Assembly (NCBI GenBank): GCA_015680685.1
Contig: MNCI01008436.1
Span: 183,384 to 247,383, forward strand
Reading direction: 5' to 3'
Source: Gnetum montanum
Lineage: Eukaryota; Streptophyta; Gnetopsida; Gnetales; Gnetaceae
DNA length: 64,000 nt
In this document: piece after piece, positions 32,451 through 44,517 of the stretch
Position numbering within the stretch: position 1 is the stretch's first letter
Layout of the letters: each line of letters begins with the position of its first letter
The notes under the pieces: generated by a model
Seen by the model: only the letters and a program-made list of their open reading frames with translations
The model's database searches: none
What the model was told of the DNA's origin: nothing
Program-made: the position numbers and the translations under genes

Positions 32451-34532
32451 TGAAACACCACAAAATTCTAAGCTTAGCACTTCTCCAACAAGAATCGAGC
32501 TAAGTCATGATGCTCCCCAGCATCACTGAAGCTTGAGTACCTTACAGATAGCTTCAAATCAAGTTGAAATAAGTAAGAAATGGTTCCTTGTGATCCACAG
32601 AATACTATAGTGACATCTGGAATCAAACCTGGCAAATTTTTAGCTCAAAATACTTGGTTTTCACTAAGTATGCATCTTGTACGCTAGCCTATACATGCCC
32701 AGCGTATGGCCCAACATGCAGCAACTTTTGAGCCTCAAAAACTCATCAAAATAGGCCAGAATCAAAGTCCTAGACTCCCCATGAGCTTCCCTAAGGTCCC
32801 AGGCAGGTCTCAAGCTCCTAAAAATCAAATTTTGGGCACCAAATAGGTCATTTCCTGCCTACACGCTAGCTCACACGCCCAGAGTGTACACCCAACGTAT
32901 GACTTCAAAGGTGACCTAAAACAAGCACTTTAGAGCAATATTTTCACAAGGAATAGGCTCTCAGAGACATGGAAATTGTTAGGCATCATCATGGGCTCAA
33001 GAAAATCAAGTTTTGACCTTGAAATCATGCACTTTTAAGTTCACACATTGAGCATGTACATCCTGCACGCCTAGTGTGTATGCCCAGCGTGTGGCACAAG
33101 GATAGGCTCAAACAGGCACTTTTAGGTAATTTTTTGGCATGAGGCTAACCCTTGGGACATGATAATATAGTCTACATCATCTCAGGCTTTAAAAAATTCC
33201 ATTTTGGACATCAAAAATATCATTTTTGGCCTCACACGCTGGCCTATATGCCCAGCCTACAGCTAGCATGCACCTTAGAGATGAGCCTAAAAATCCATTG
33301 AATCGAAGTCAAAATCAGATCCTGGATGACATAGAGGACCACCAAGACTTAGGGATTAGTGTACACACCCCAACATACCTGATCTGATTCCTAAATTATA
33401 GCTTTCATGCTCACACGTTGGCCTATACACCCAGCGTGTGGCTAGCATGCTCAACTTTAGGCCTCCAAAAACCCTATCAAATCAAGGAAAAATGAGCCCA
33501 AATTAGATAGGTAGCATCCTCAAGACATCTGGCATCTATATCCATGGTCAAAACTAGCTTCAGACATCAAAATATAGGTCACAATCTTTCCCGCTTGACC
33601 ACCTACGGTCTAGCGTATGGAGCGTATACGCCCAACGTATGAGGGTACAGAAACATGCCAGATGCCCAAAATCACACGCTGGAAGCTCTATGGACATTCC
33701 AGGACACCCCAAAGCTCAGAGTAACATGATAAAGCTAGAAAATGGACACCAGAGCTTAGATCTATAGGCTAGAACCATGAAATCTGTTGTACAACTATCA
33801 TTCATTCATTTTTTGTAGGCATGGAAGTTCACACGTTGAGGGTCTACACGCCCAGCGTGTGAACTAGACACTGTTCATGCTGTACACTTGTAAAATTTTA
33901 TTCTTTTGCATTGGTCAATTCCCCACCTATCATCCATATTCGAATTCCATGCTCTAAGATCATGTAAAACCCCCAATTTTTAACTAAATCGAGGTTCGAT
34001 TCGAAGGAGGTTCAAAAAGTTGGTCATTTTCACACATAGAGCATGGGAGAATAGATCTCACATGCTGGGCATACATCCTACATGCTAAGCATACAACATT
34101 CATGCTGTTCTTATAGAAATTCCCAGTAGTTGTCATCACCCATCCTCATCAACGAGGGCTATACGTCTACCTTCTATAGATCCACAACTACGTATAGACC
34201 GGTGCTTTGTACATACTCTTTTTTCAATACATTTGATATATTTGGCTAACTTTCATTATAGTTCATATCAATTTCTATGTTTACGCATGTTTACATTTTC
34301 TGTACGTTTCATACTATTTTACATTTAGTTGCAGTTTACGTATAACCCAACGTGTTGTAGCGGAAAATGTTTGGGAAGTCCTTGTTTGATCCACATGTGG
34401 ACCATCCAAGGCACTCTACCTTCGTCCATTTCTAGCTTTCCCTCAAGTAGAGGTAGGGTCTATTGTGCTTGTCTGTGAATCTTTCGGTGCCTGTAATGTT
34501 CCAGCCCGGCACCGACGATTTTAGATGGTACA
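32451..34532 (+). mobile_element. Element B 5' LTR
   Basis: Starts TGAAACACCACAAAATTC and ends 'gatggtaca' at 34532. Most of it is a row of about seven units spaced roughly 180-190 bp, each with a palindromic core. Confidence 0.93.
32670..33870. repeat. ~185-bp palindromic units in B's 5' LTR
   Basis: Cores of the form cacacgctggcc-tatacg-cccagcgtgtgg occur near 32680, 32865, 33045, 33235, 33415, 33605 and 33835. The same row occurs in the 3' LTR near 41205, 41390, 41560, 41750, 41930, 42125 and 42345. Confidence 0.85.
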
Positions 34533-34537
34533 ATTTT

Positions 34538-34555
34538 TGGCGCTAGAAGGATGGT
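34538..34555 (+). other. Element B primer-binding site
   Basis: 'tggcgctagaaggatgg' begins five bases after the LTR. It starts with TGG, as expected for pairing to a tRNA CCA end, and resembles the PBS of Tat-type plant elements (family knowledge). The tRNA was not identified. Confidence 0.75.
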
Positions 34556-34879
34556 CCTTCTTTATCATTTCTCAAATCTACTTTGATCCAGGCCCAATCT
34601 CTTCAGATCTACTGCACCACCTTGTAAATCTACTCCTCATGGTCCTGGATCTACTCTCTGTTCCATCAGATCTACCTTCATCAGCTCTAGATCTAAATTT
34701 TCCTCATCCAGATCTTCACCCTCTTCAACCAGATCTGTACACTGTACCAGGTACACACTGTGACTTAGCCTTTCCCTTTTCATTTTAATGGGATTTACAC
34801 TACCTTATTCTTTCATTTTTATCTTAAAACACTTAGTTTTTCTTACCTATAAGGTTTCATGCTGTATTTCACCGTCGTT

Positions 34880-35390
34880 ATATGCTGACCACTTACTCTA
34901 CACGCTATAGACCCTATCTACATGCTTCCTTGTTTTCCTGCACATTATAGACCCTGTCTACATGCTGCCTTGTTTTCCTGCACGCTGTAGACCCTATCTA
35001 CACGCTCCTGCATGCTATCAACCCTATCTACATGATGCCACCATTTTTAGCACACTGACCACTCTGTCTATACACTGACTATTGCAATCTGTACACTGTG
35101 AACCCAATTCACACGCTGCGACTAGTTTCTGTACGTTGATTGTTGCAGTATGTACGTTGTGACCAGTTCCTGTATGCTGACAACAGTGCCTGTACACTGA
35201 TTGTTGCAATATGTATGATGTGAACCCAGTTCACACGCTATGCCCAGTTCCTGTACGCTGATAACAGTGCCTATACACTATGAGAGTGGTCTATACATTG
35301 TGACTAGTGTTCACACGTTGTGTATAACCCTCACACACTGAGCATATAGGGTTATACGCTGAGTACGCTATTCATAATTTCATACTTAGC
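34880..35390. repeat. Leader repeats of element B ('tacacgctg' words)
   Basis: Short phrases 'cacgctgtagaccctatcta', 'ctgtacgctgattgttgca' and 'tgtgaccagttcctgta' are repeated with variation. Opposite-strand frame 35024-35209 is an artefact of these repeats. Confidence 0.7.
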
Positions 35391-35399
35391 CAAATTTTT

Positions 35400-35855
35400 T
35401 TCTGTTTACGCTGTATACACTGACGACACTTAGAAAATTTCTCTCCTATTTACACTGTATACACTGACAACACTTAGAAAAATTTTCTCTTGTTTACAAT
35501 GTATACGCTGACAACACTTAGAAAAATTTTCACCTGTTTACACTATATACACCATCCAACACTTAGAAAAAGTTTCTCATGTTTACGCTGTATACGCTGA
35601 CAACACTTAGAAAAATTTTCTCCTATTTACGATGTATACACTGACAACACTTAGAAAATTTTTTGCCTGTTTACACTATATACGCCGTCCAACACTTAGA
35701 AAAAGTTTCTCATGTTTACGGTGTATACGCTAACAACACTTAGAAAATTTTCTCTCGATTACACTGTATACACTAACAACACTTAGAAAATTTTTCCCCC
35801 ATTTATGCTATACATGCTGGACACTTAGAAAACTTTTTAGTGTTCGCACACTGCC
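35400..35855. repeat. 45-bp tandem array with higher-order pattern in B's leader
   Basis: Ten copies of a unit containing 'gtttacgctgtatac' ... 'acacttagaaaa' at 42-48 bp spacing. A variant with 'ccatccaacacttag' recurs three units later as 'ccgtccaacacttag', suggesting a block of three units was duplicated. Confidence 0.85.
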
Positions 35856-35936
35856 AACTTGACATGCTGCACACTTAGCCCAAAACACATTTGGCACTTG
35901 TTAGCCAGCCTGTACGCTGCCCCGTCACACATCACC

Positions 35937-37310
35937 ATGGAGTCATCTCAGACCTCTAACGCACACACCTTCGTAATCCTCACACAAGAATAATACAACT
36001 TTATCTGTGTGAAGATTCAGGTCAACCTTCCTCTTGATACCACAAAATAGGAGGCAAAAAGAAACTTCGAGTGCATATACATGGGAAGTCATGAATTCAT
36101 CCCCTCTGTATATGACATCATCCCCCTTTCTGAGCCTCACCACCGAATCATCTCCTAGCTCCTTATGGAAAGTAGCCAAAAAACATGGTGACCAACTAAG
36201 GAGCTCCAAAACCAACATGATGTAAATGACTTCGAGGCACAATCTAAACATGAGGATTCATACCACACCCTCAGTCCCCATTCCCATGTTAACCATCTTT
36301 TCACTCACACATGGGACAGAAAATTCATCTTCATGCGTCAACAAGCACGCAAGCACTGGTGTCCTGACATGGATTACCCACATCCATGTCCACCCAATAC
36401 ATGTTGCCAGTGCAAACACATGGGGCCACTTTCATTACATTGGCCCCACACATTCAGGGTGTCACCCCACAATTAGTGGCTAGACAAGGAACCACACCCC
36501 TTGTTCAACAACCCACTTACTTTAACATGTCACACCCTGCAATTACAACTCTGAACATTGCTTCACAGCAACAAATGACAACCCAACAATCTCCCCAACC
36601 AACTAATCTATCTACTGCTCAAGAGTGGGCAGAAGCAAAAGAATGGATGCAAGCATTAGTTAACAAGGTAAAGCACCTCAAAACTGCCAACACCGAAGTA
36701 GTTAAAGTACTGGACTTCTATCATGATGATCCAATTAACTCTTCAGTTCCACCATTAGCTTTACCCAAGGGAATCACACTGCCCTAGTTAACCAAGTAGA
36801 ATAGGAAGGAAGATCCAAACACTCACTTAGTCATGTTTAGATCAGAAACTCTATTGCTTCAAGCTTGGCCCCACACAATCTTGCGTGTGTTCGCTATGTC
36901 CTTAATGGGCGTAGCCTTAGACTGGTACTGAGCCCTACCATATAACTCCATATCCTCTCTCAAGAATCTGTTACACCAATTAATTAATAGGTTTAGGTAC
37001 AACTTGAAGCCTGAAGAAACACTAGACACTCTGATACAAGTAAAGCAAGCACCCCTAGAACCTGTACAAAAATTTATTCAACGATGGAGTGTAGCCCTTA
37101 ACGAACTTCATGAGCGCATCCCTGAAATGTATTTTCTTACGATTCTAAAGGGAGCCATGAATGACTTCGTTAAGTCAAAACTGTACTACCTAAGCACTCA
37201 AACGTTAAGCCAAGCCTTCACGTAGATCAAGAACATTGAACAAGTTGCACAAACCAGTAATGATCCCGCCTATGTGGCTTACAAGAACCAACACATTGCC
37301 AAACAATAGA
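35937..37310 (+). pseudogene. gag: Element B gag, N-terminal and capsid part
   Basis: ATG at 35937 (MESSQTSNAHTF). 'VNLPLDTTKxEAKRNFECIY' matches the N-terminal block of A's gag. After frameshifts the frame 36386-37225 carries 'EWAEAKEWMQALVNKVKHLK', 'KVLDFYHDDPINSSVPPLAL', 'FRYNLKPEETLDTLIQVKQA', 'VQKFIQRWSVALNELHE' and 'LKGAMNDFVKSKLYYLS', the capsid-like core. Stops at 36785 and 37223 and elsewhere. Confidence 0.85.
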
Positions 37311-37599
37311 CAACAATGGAAACTCTAGCTGCAAGCACAAAAACAACAAACACTAGTACCAACCCACCTGCAACAACAGGGGCCACCCTAAGGTCCAACT
37401 TTCAATGCAAGGATCGCTCTAAGTACACACCGCTACCTGCACAACTTCTAAACTACTAGAGAAACTCCTTAAAGCTAGGAAAATCCAATACAAACACGTA
37501 GCGGAGAATGCTCATCAAAGACACGACAGGTACTGTGAGCTACTAAGGAACCCCACCTTAGTAGCACTAAATGAGCCCCCAGTTCCACAACATTTCAAG

Positions 37600-38640
37600 T
37601 TGGACCAATTTTGTCACTACCACCAGATGTCTGGTCACAACATCGACACCTGTCGTGTGTTACAGGATGATCTACAGAAAATGATAGAATGGGGCCAACT
37701 GAACGTCAACACCCTGAATCAACCCAACACAAACGATGCCTCCTATGTCATAAACTCCATTGGTATAGATAGTAAGCCTAAACCTGTGTGGCAACCTTTT
37801 GTGATCCGTGTGCCTCCCAACAAGGCAACAATCCCCTCGACCTCCACAAGCAAGAGGCCTCCCATCATCATCAAGTTGCCACCTAGAGTACTGATGACAC
37901 CTTTCATGGTCAAGGTACCACCACCTCACACATCCACTAAGACATTAAACTAGCAAGATTCAATGCAATCCCGAGCATCGAAAACACCCTTTGTGGTCAA
38001 AGTACCACCACAGTCGTCTGCTAAGATGTTAAACTGGCATGATGCACCAATGACAATAACAAAAAAACCTTTCATTATCAAAGTACCACAACAAGTTAGT
38101 CAAACAACAATGACACATCCTAAACTACCATTTGTCATAAAGGTACCACCACATTGTGGCCCCTCACCTACCCATAGCCCAAATGTAGGCAACACACATA
38201 CGCAAACCAAATGGCAACAGAAGAGGACGAATGAACAAAAAATAATACCCATAGTCTAAACAAAGGCCACGCCTAGTATCCAATAACTGAACACTGGGGG
38301 CCTTGCCCCTAATTCAAAACAAACCAGGCCTAAGCCCTCGATCCATACAAAGGCAACCAACACAACAGCAAACAACATGGACTTTGTAGCTACATTGGCC
38401 CATGTGAAACAAATGCTCAAACAAAAGAACACAACCATGAGCTTGTACGACCTAGTCATGACATCATCGGCCCATTGCGAAGCCTTAGTACAAATGTTAG
38501 CATCCATTCGTATTACAGAGGATATCCCTGCTAACATGGAATCCATCCGTGCAACGATTTCACAACACACACCACAAGGATTGGGTTCAAACACCTTAGC
38601 CTTCTGCAATGATGTAGTTAAAGTTAACCCCGAATGAGGG
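37600..38640 (+). pseudogene. Element B gag zinc-binding region and peptide-repeat linker
   Basis: Begins with the CCHC-like 'FCHYHQMSGHNIDTC' (Cys, His, His, Cys all present) at about 37607. Then comes a tandem peptide repeat of the form P-F-[VI]-[VI]-K-V-P-P, about six copies at 37790-38160 (for example 'TPFMVKVPPPHTS', 'TPFVVKVPPQSSA', 'LPFVIKVPPHCGP'). The spacer word 'ttaaactagca/ttaaactggca' is present in frame at 37945 and 38030. 'SLYDLVMTSSAHCEALVQML' at about 38440 matches A. One frame runs on into protease with stops at about 37951, 38257 and 38635. Confidence 0.75.
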
Positions 38641-39402
38641 GAGGTCACAACAGCCCCATTGTCGATTAGCATATGTGTTGGGAAATGTACCATTCACAGA
38701 GTGCACATGGATGATGGTGTAGCAACAAACGTAGTTCTATACTCCGTCATCGATAAACTAGGCATGGTAGACAAGATCATGCCAACAGCAACCATGTGTC
38801 TAAAATCCTTCAACGAATCACATGTCATAGTCAAGGGCACAATTAACCTAGCCTTCGTGGTATGTGAACAATTCCCCACCAGTGCAGAGTTCACTGTCAT
38901 AGAAGAGATGCCCAGTTTCAACATGATTCTTAGCAGACCTTGGCTAGCACAACAACAAGCCATTTCCTCACCAATACATCAAGAAATCCCCCTTTCATAT
39001 GAAGGTGGACAAGTCATTATACATGGCGAAAACACTCCCTTTCAAGCTGACCACAACATAGACATGTCACAGGTCTTGAAAGATGAGCCTCTTGATGCAA
39101 CACACATGGTAACAAACACAACACCTAGAGCCAAAACGCCCAAACGAGTGGCAACCGACACAATATTTAGAGCTAAAATTCCTGAACAAGAGGCAAAAAC
39201 CATAAGCTTCCTAAAAGAGCCTAAGCCTAAAATGCTTCCAAAACCACATCCAGTTAGGGGACAACCACACAATCAAAGTGCCCCTACGGCCAAAAATAAA
39301 CCAAATCTCCGCACACTCTTCACATTGTTTTGCGGTGCATATGTCACATTCGTTTGTATTGAACTAGCCTACACGTTCTCTCATGGCCCGAAAAGGCCTT
39401 AA
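38641..39402 (+). pseudogene. Element B protease
   Basis: Open for 247 codons (38659-39402). The aspartic protease region has 'HRVHMDDGVATNVVLYSVID' where D-[ST]-G is expected (D-G kept, middle residue changed) and 'FNMILSRPWLAQQ' (family ILGRPWL). A Lys/Pro-rich tail follows, ending 'GPKRP' where the frame runs into the spacer word at 39385. No RT follows. Confidence 0.8.
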
Positions 39403-39795
39403 ACTACCACCATTTCACATTATTTTCTATTTCCTAGTGCATTTCAGTTCATGTTTTCTACAGTTTCTATTTAACATTGTTTTCTCTAGTTGCTTTTGTT
39501 TACAGGATCATACAGATGCAACCACATATTTTTCCTAGCATTATGATGATAAACTAGCACGACAGTTTGCCCACAATGACAATAAACTAGCACCTGTCTG
39601 GTACGACATTAAACTACCACATTTTTGTTCGCTAGAGTCCGCTAAGACTATAAACTGGTTTGCCTCTCCACAGTCCTCCAAGACTATAAACTAGCAATGT
39701 ACCATCCGCTATGATGCTAAACTGGTAACATCCAATAGGTTATGACATAAAACTAACCCACAACAGTCCACTACGACTCTAAACTAGTAGCTTCA
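39385..39795 (+). repeat. Spacer-word array of element B
   Basis: About nine copies, for instance 'aggccttaaactacc', 'gatgataaactagca', 'gacaataaactagca', 'acgacattaaactacc', 'gactataaactgg' and 'gatgctaaactgg', 25-45 bp apart. It occupies the place of the pol genes. Confidence 0.85.
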
Positions 39796-40962
39796 TCTCT
39801 ATCCTTCCGATTTGTAGCTACATTCAAACTTCATCAGAGCCGTTGCCTCACTCATCATCAGTTGATCCTAACAACATTTCTGTCATTCATATTCAGTGCC
39901 TAAAATCTCATCTGGTGCCTTTATTTCATCATTTTCTGTTCAAGTATAAGCTTAGTCACTCATTGGTGGTTTTCTTGTCTTCTTGGAGTTGTGTTTGTAG
40001 GATGACACCCAGCGGTGTTCGTACATGGATGCATTTCATCACAGTAGCGAGGTACCACATTGTCCCAAATGCATGCAACCAAGTTAATCAATATGTTCAA
40101 ATGTACTTTCCTAATTACTGATACATTCTCCATTTTCCTAAAACTCTTGCTCCCCTTCCTATTCCATTATAGTTTCCAGATACACAACCCAAAACTTTGA
40201 GCACACTATTGCACACTCTGACACTCTCAAGTAGTTGCAACATACAACATGGCACTTGAGCATGAGTACAAGATCAAAACAAATCTCTTTAAAAAATATA
40301 TATACAAAGAAACAAAAAAAATAAAAAAGAAACAAAAGTAAATGAAAGAAAAATAAAAACAAAAAAAAAAAGAACAAAAGAGCAAAGAGCAAAGAGCAAA
40401 AAAGCCAAAAAGAAACACAAGACCCTTGGCACTTCCCATACATGCCCCAGGCGGGAAGGCAGTTGTCTTGGAAGCAAGTACTCATGTCTCAAACATTCAA
40501 GTAACATCTCATTGCATGGCTTTAGCTCTCCACCAATAGGTTCCCTTTAACACTAAATAGAGGCCCTGTTCCTCCAAAGAATGCAACATGTCATCACGTG
40601 GCTTTGGTTATGCTAACAAGTCATCTTAAACACTAAACAAGAGTCTTGTTCCGCCAAGGGACGTACACCTCATGTCTTGGTTCCAAGTCTGCTAGAAAAC
40701 GGCTATTGACAAGGATCAACATGACCCATATAAACACCAGAGAATCCCCTTCACCATGCACAATCCCTTGATCAGTTCCCAATCCCCACAATTTTCATTT
40801 CCCTATCCAGCTACAAACTTCATTTCCCTAATGCCATGTACTACTGAACACTGTGCGATGACATCTGGCCAAGTGCCAAAGCAAAATATTTCTACAAAGT
40901 TTCTTGTGGTGTTTTGTACTTATTTTTCAATGATTCTCAAGTCAATTCCTCCAAGCATCAAC
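39796..40962 (+). other. Element B 3' non-coding region
   Basis: No supported gene. 40290-40420 is an A-rich tract (AAAGAACAAAAGAGC-type); the three long opposite-strand Phe/Leu-rich frames at 40159-40507 are its shadow. The last 60 bases resemble A's sequence before the polypurine tract. Confidence 0.6.
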
Positions 40963-40975
40963 AAAGAGGGGCCAA
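40963..40975 (+). other. Element B polypurine tract
   Basis: AAAGAGGGGCCAA, identical to A's, directly before the LTR start. Confidence 0.9.
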
Positions 40976-43057
40976 TGAAACACCACAAAATTCTGAGCTT
41001 ACCACTTCTCCAACAAGAATTAAGCTAAGTCATGATGCTCCCCAGCATGACTGAAGCTTGAAGACCTCATAGTAACAGCTTCAAATGAAGTCTAACTAAG
41101 TAAGAAATGGTTCCTTGGGATCCATAGAAGACTACAGTGACATCTGGCATCAAACTTGGCAAATTTTGAGCTCAAAATACTTGGTTTTCACTAAGTATGC
41201 ATCCTATACGCTGGCCTATATATGCCCAGCGTATGGCCTAGCGTGCAGCAACTTTTGAGCCTCAAAAACTCATCAAAATAGGCCATAATAGAAGGTCTAG
41301 ACTCCTAATGACCTTCCCTAAGATCCTAGGTAGGTATCAGGCTCCTAACAATCAAATTTTGGGCACCAAAATGGTCATTTCCCACCTACACGTTGGCTCG
41401 CACGCCCAGCATATGACTTCAAAGGTGACCCAAAACAGACACTTCAGAGCAAGATTTTCACAAGGAATCAACTCTCAAAGATAGGGAAATTGTTATGCAT
41501 CATCATGGGCTCAATAAAATCAATTTTTGACATTGAAATCATGTACTTTTGAGTTCACACACTGAGCATGTACATCCTACACGCCCAGTGTGTATGCCCA
41601 TCATGTGGCACCAAGGACAAGGTCAAACAGGCACTTTCAAGAAATTTTTTGGCATGGGGCTCATTCTCAAGACATAGTAATCTATTCTAAATCATCATAG
41701 GCTTTGAAAACTTCCATTTTGGGCATCAAAAGTATCATTTTTGGCCTCACACGCTGGCATATACGCCCAACGTACAACCAATATGCACCTCAGAGATGAG
41801 CCCAAAACTACATCGAAACAAAGTCAAAATTAGCTCCTAGATGACCTATAAGATCACCAAGAATCAAGGGTTAGTGTACACACCCCAGAATACTAGATCT
41901 ACTTCCTAAATTACAGTTTTCATGCTCACACGCTAGCCTATACGCCCAGAATGTGGCCAACATGCTCAACTTTAGGCCTCCCAAAAACCTACCAAATCAA
42001 AGCCAAATGAGCCCAAATTCAATAGGTAGCATCCTTACGACATTAGGCATCTAGACCCATGGTCAAAATGTTCTTCAGACATCAAAATATAGGTCAAACT
42101 CTTTCCCTCTTGACCACCTTCTGTCTAGCGTATAGAGGGTATACGCTCAGCGTATGAGGGTACAGAAACACGCCAGATGCCCAAACTCACATGTTGGAAG
42201 CTCTATAGACATGCTAGGACACCCTGGAGAAAAAAATGACATGATAAAGCTAGAAATAGGACACAAGAGCTTATATCTATAGGCTAGAACCATGAAATCT
42301 ATTGTACAACTATCATTTATTCATTTTTTATGGGCATGAAAGTTCACACGTTGAGGGTCTGCATGCCCAGTGTGTGAATTGGATAGTTTTCCTACTGTAA
42401 ACTTGTAAAATTTTATTCTTTTCCATCAGTCAACAACCCACCTATCACCAAATCCATAAATTTTTCCTCCCATAGCCAATCATCCCACTCCAGATCCGAA
42501 TTCCACGCTCTATGATAATATAAAAGCCCCAATTTTTTACTAAATCGAGGTGAGGTTCGAAAAGTTGGTCATTTTCACACATAGAGCATGGGAGCACAGA
42601 TCTCACACACTGGGCATACATCCTACACTTTATGCCTACAAAAATTCCTAGTAGTTGTCATCACCCATCCTCATCAACCGGGGCTATACGTCCACCTTGT
42701 ATAGATCCACAACTACATACAAACCGGTGCTTTGTACACACTGTTCTTTCAATACATTTGATACATTTAGCTACCTTTCATTACAGTTTACATCATTTTC
42801 TATGTTTATGCACGTTTACATTTTTTGTACATTTCGTACTAGTTTACATTTAGTTGCAGTTTACATATAACCTAACGTGTTGTAGCGGCAAACGTTGGGG
42901 AAGTCCTTGTTTGACCCGCATGCAGACCATCCAAGGCACTCTACCTTCATCTGTTTCTAGCTTTCCCTCAAGCAAAGGTAGGGTTTGTTGTTCTTGTCTG
43001 TGAATCTTTCCATTCTCGTAACGTTCCAGCCCAGCACCGACAATTTCAGATGGTACA
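40976..43057 (+). mobile_element. Element B 3' LTR
   Basis: TGAAACACCACAAAATTC to 'gatggtaca'. Same length as the 5' copy. A TATAAAAG box is readable at 42519-42526; the 5' copy has 'catgtaaaac' at the corresponding place (about 33961). Confidence 0.93.
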
Positions 43058-43062
43058 CTTAG
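43058..43062. repeat. Element B target-site duplication, right copy (CTTAG)
   Basis: Matches CCTAG at 32446-32450 with one C-to-T change. Confidence 0.8.
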
Positions 43063-43348
43063 GGAATGAATTGATGAATACCTAGTGGACCAACCCATCT
43101 TTCAATGACCTAGACATAAACCCACCCCTAGAGTTCCTAAGATGCCTACATGAAATAGGTGAAGTGAGTGCTTTTTACTTTGTTGATTTTAAGCTACTTG
43201 TATGCTATCATTTTTCTAGATACTTTGGTTTTAGTTATTTAAGTAGTTGTATTTTTATTTGAACTTAGTTATATTTTTGTTATAACTTTCCTTACATGAC
43301 ACACCTACATTAAGACTAATGGTCTATTCCTTTCATTATGTTACAAAG

Positions 43349-44383
43349 GCTGCTTCATTAGATAAAGTTACAATTGTCACTTTAGGATGTGTTGAGGAGA
43401 CCATGATCCTCAAGTTTTGTGAGGTGGAATACACATAGAATTGGCTATCAGACCATGCACCTAATGCTATATGTGTAAGAGTTATACACATGAGCCTATT
43501 TGACCTCTTAATGGCCCCAATTCCTATCACTTTCACTATGGAGATGCTGAACATCATTGACTCCTTTAGCCAAGGAGTTAGGAGGTTCACCACTTGGGTT
43601 CATAGTATGATTGTTATTTTGGATGGTAGTGCATCCACCTTTAGTCACCTATTTAGCATACCAAACGATGACATGCTAGTTATTGCCAAAGTAGGTAGGC
43701 AGGTGGATCACCAAGAAAAAGTAGAAGAGTGGCTAAACACTCATTGAGATGCCAACGAATACTCTCTAAAGTAGATCAAGTCATCATTATCCCTAATTTC
43801 AATCTTGGGAATTTTCTAAATTGTTATTGTAGTGGAAGATCTTTGGTGTGGATCAAGTGTGGGCCATGAAGTGGGTGCTCAATAAGGATGCTTAATTCAA
43901 TTAGGCTGCACACTTAGGTTCCAGGATATAGTGGGAGATCCAAAAGCTTTGTAACAACATCATGACGAAGTACCATGTGTACTTTGCACTTTTTGTAGCT
44001 TACATACAAAGGTTTGTGGAGTTCTTAGTGGTGAGAAAGGGTGGATAATGGATTATCCAATATCCATTCCAACTCACCAAACCTTGGGTGAAGCTCCTGG
44101 CTCCAACTACACAAGATGAGGACCTGCTAGAAGCTATTGGTAAATTATTTCCTATCACTACCAAGGATATTAGCGATAGGTGTCGTGTATCCCTTGACAA
44201 CATGGGGGTGGAGCCTCTTATAGTACCATATAGCATCAAGAATTCTCAAAAGCTATGCAAAGAGGCCAAGGGGATAGCTAGGGCCATGCTTAAGAGGCCT
44301 TTGGTGGATGAACTAGCACTAGTAATCTAGGAGCTCACAAAGAGGCCAAGGTTGACTATCAATCTTAGGGATATGTGTCATGA
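43349..44383 (+). pseudogene. Antisense gene C, exon 4
   Basis: After acceptor 'gttacaaag', the frame has 'SLDKVTIVTLGCVEETMILK', 'MSLFDLLMAPIPITFTMEML' (open 43490-43747), then after erosion 'RFVEFLVVRKGG', 'KLLAPTTQDEDLLEAIGKLF', 'ITTKDISDRCRVSLDN' (open 44088-44330). Order and spacing follow A's long central exon (18830-17778). Confidence 0.7.
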
Positions 44384-44517
44384 TGTTAGACATATGTTAT
44401 ATCTTAGTTTATTTTTTCAATAATCTATTTTAAAGTTATGGTTTTAAGTTAGTTACATGCTTTTTTAGGAAAAATGTGCTAAATTATTCTATGTTATTAT
44501 GATTAATGTTCTTGTAG

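Larger units (their letters stand above)
32451..43057 (+). mobile_element. Element B: Tat-related LTR retrotransposon without RT or integrase, 10.6 kb
   Basis: Two LTRs of 2082 bp each, differing at roughly one base in eight over the first 260 (by eye), a primer-binding site, polypurine tract and probable 5-bp TSD. The interior holds a repeat-rich leader, gag and protease, then one spacer-word array and a non-coding 3' region. No reverse transcriptase, RNase H or integrase is present anywhere. Shared PPT, LTR start and PBS form tie it to A and C. It fits a non-autonomous element that would need proteins from a relative (inference). It sits in an exon of C's antisense gene and is younger than C. 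Confidence 0.92.

Noticed and set aside
35400-35855. Regular direct repeats that could suggest a CRISPR array
   Set aside because: Plant nuclear context inside an LTR retrotransposon leader; units abut with no unique spacers of even length.
38256-39272. Minus-strand frames in B considered as an antisense gene like that of A
   Set aside because: They are mirror frames of the protease coding sequence and do not match A's or C's antisense exons.
40159-40507. Three overlapping minus-strand frames rich in Phe and Leu that look like membrane proteins
   Set aside because: They are read off the reverse of an A-rich low-complexity tract in B's 3' non-coding region; composition alone explains them.
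43490-43560. Resemblance of 'MSLFDLLMAPI' to 'MSLYDLVMTSS' in B's gag-PR region
   Set aside because: The similarity is limited to about ten residues; the flanks match A's antisense exon instead.
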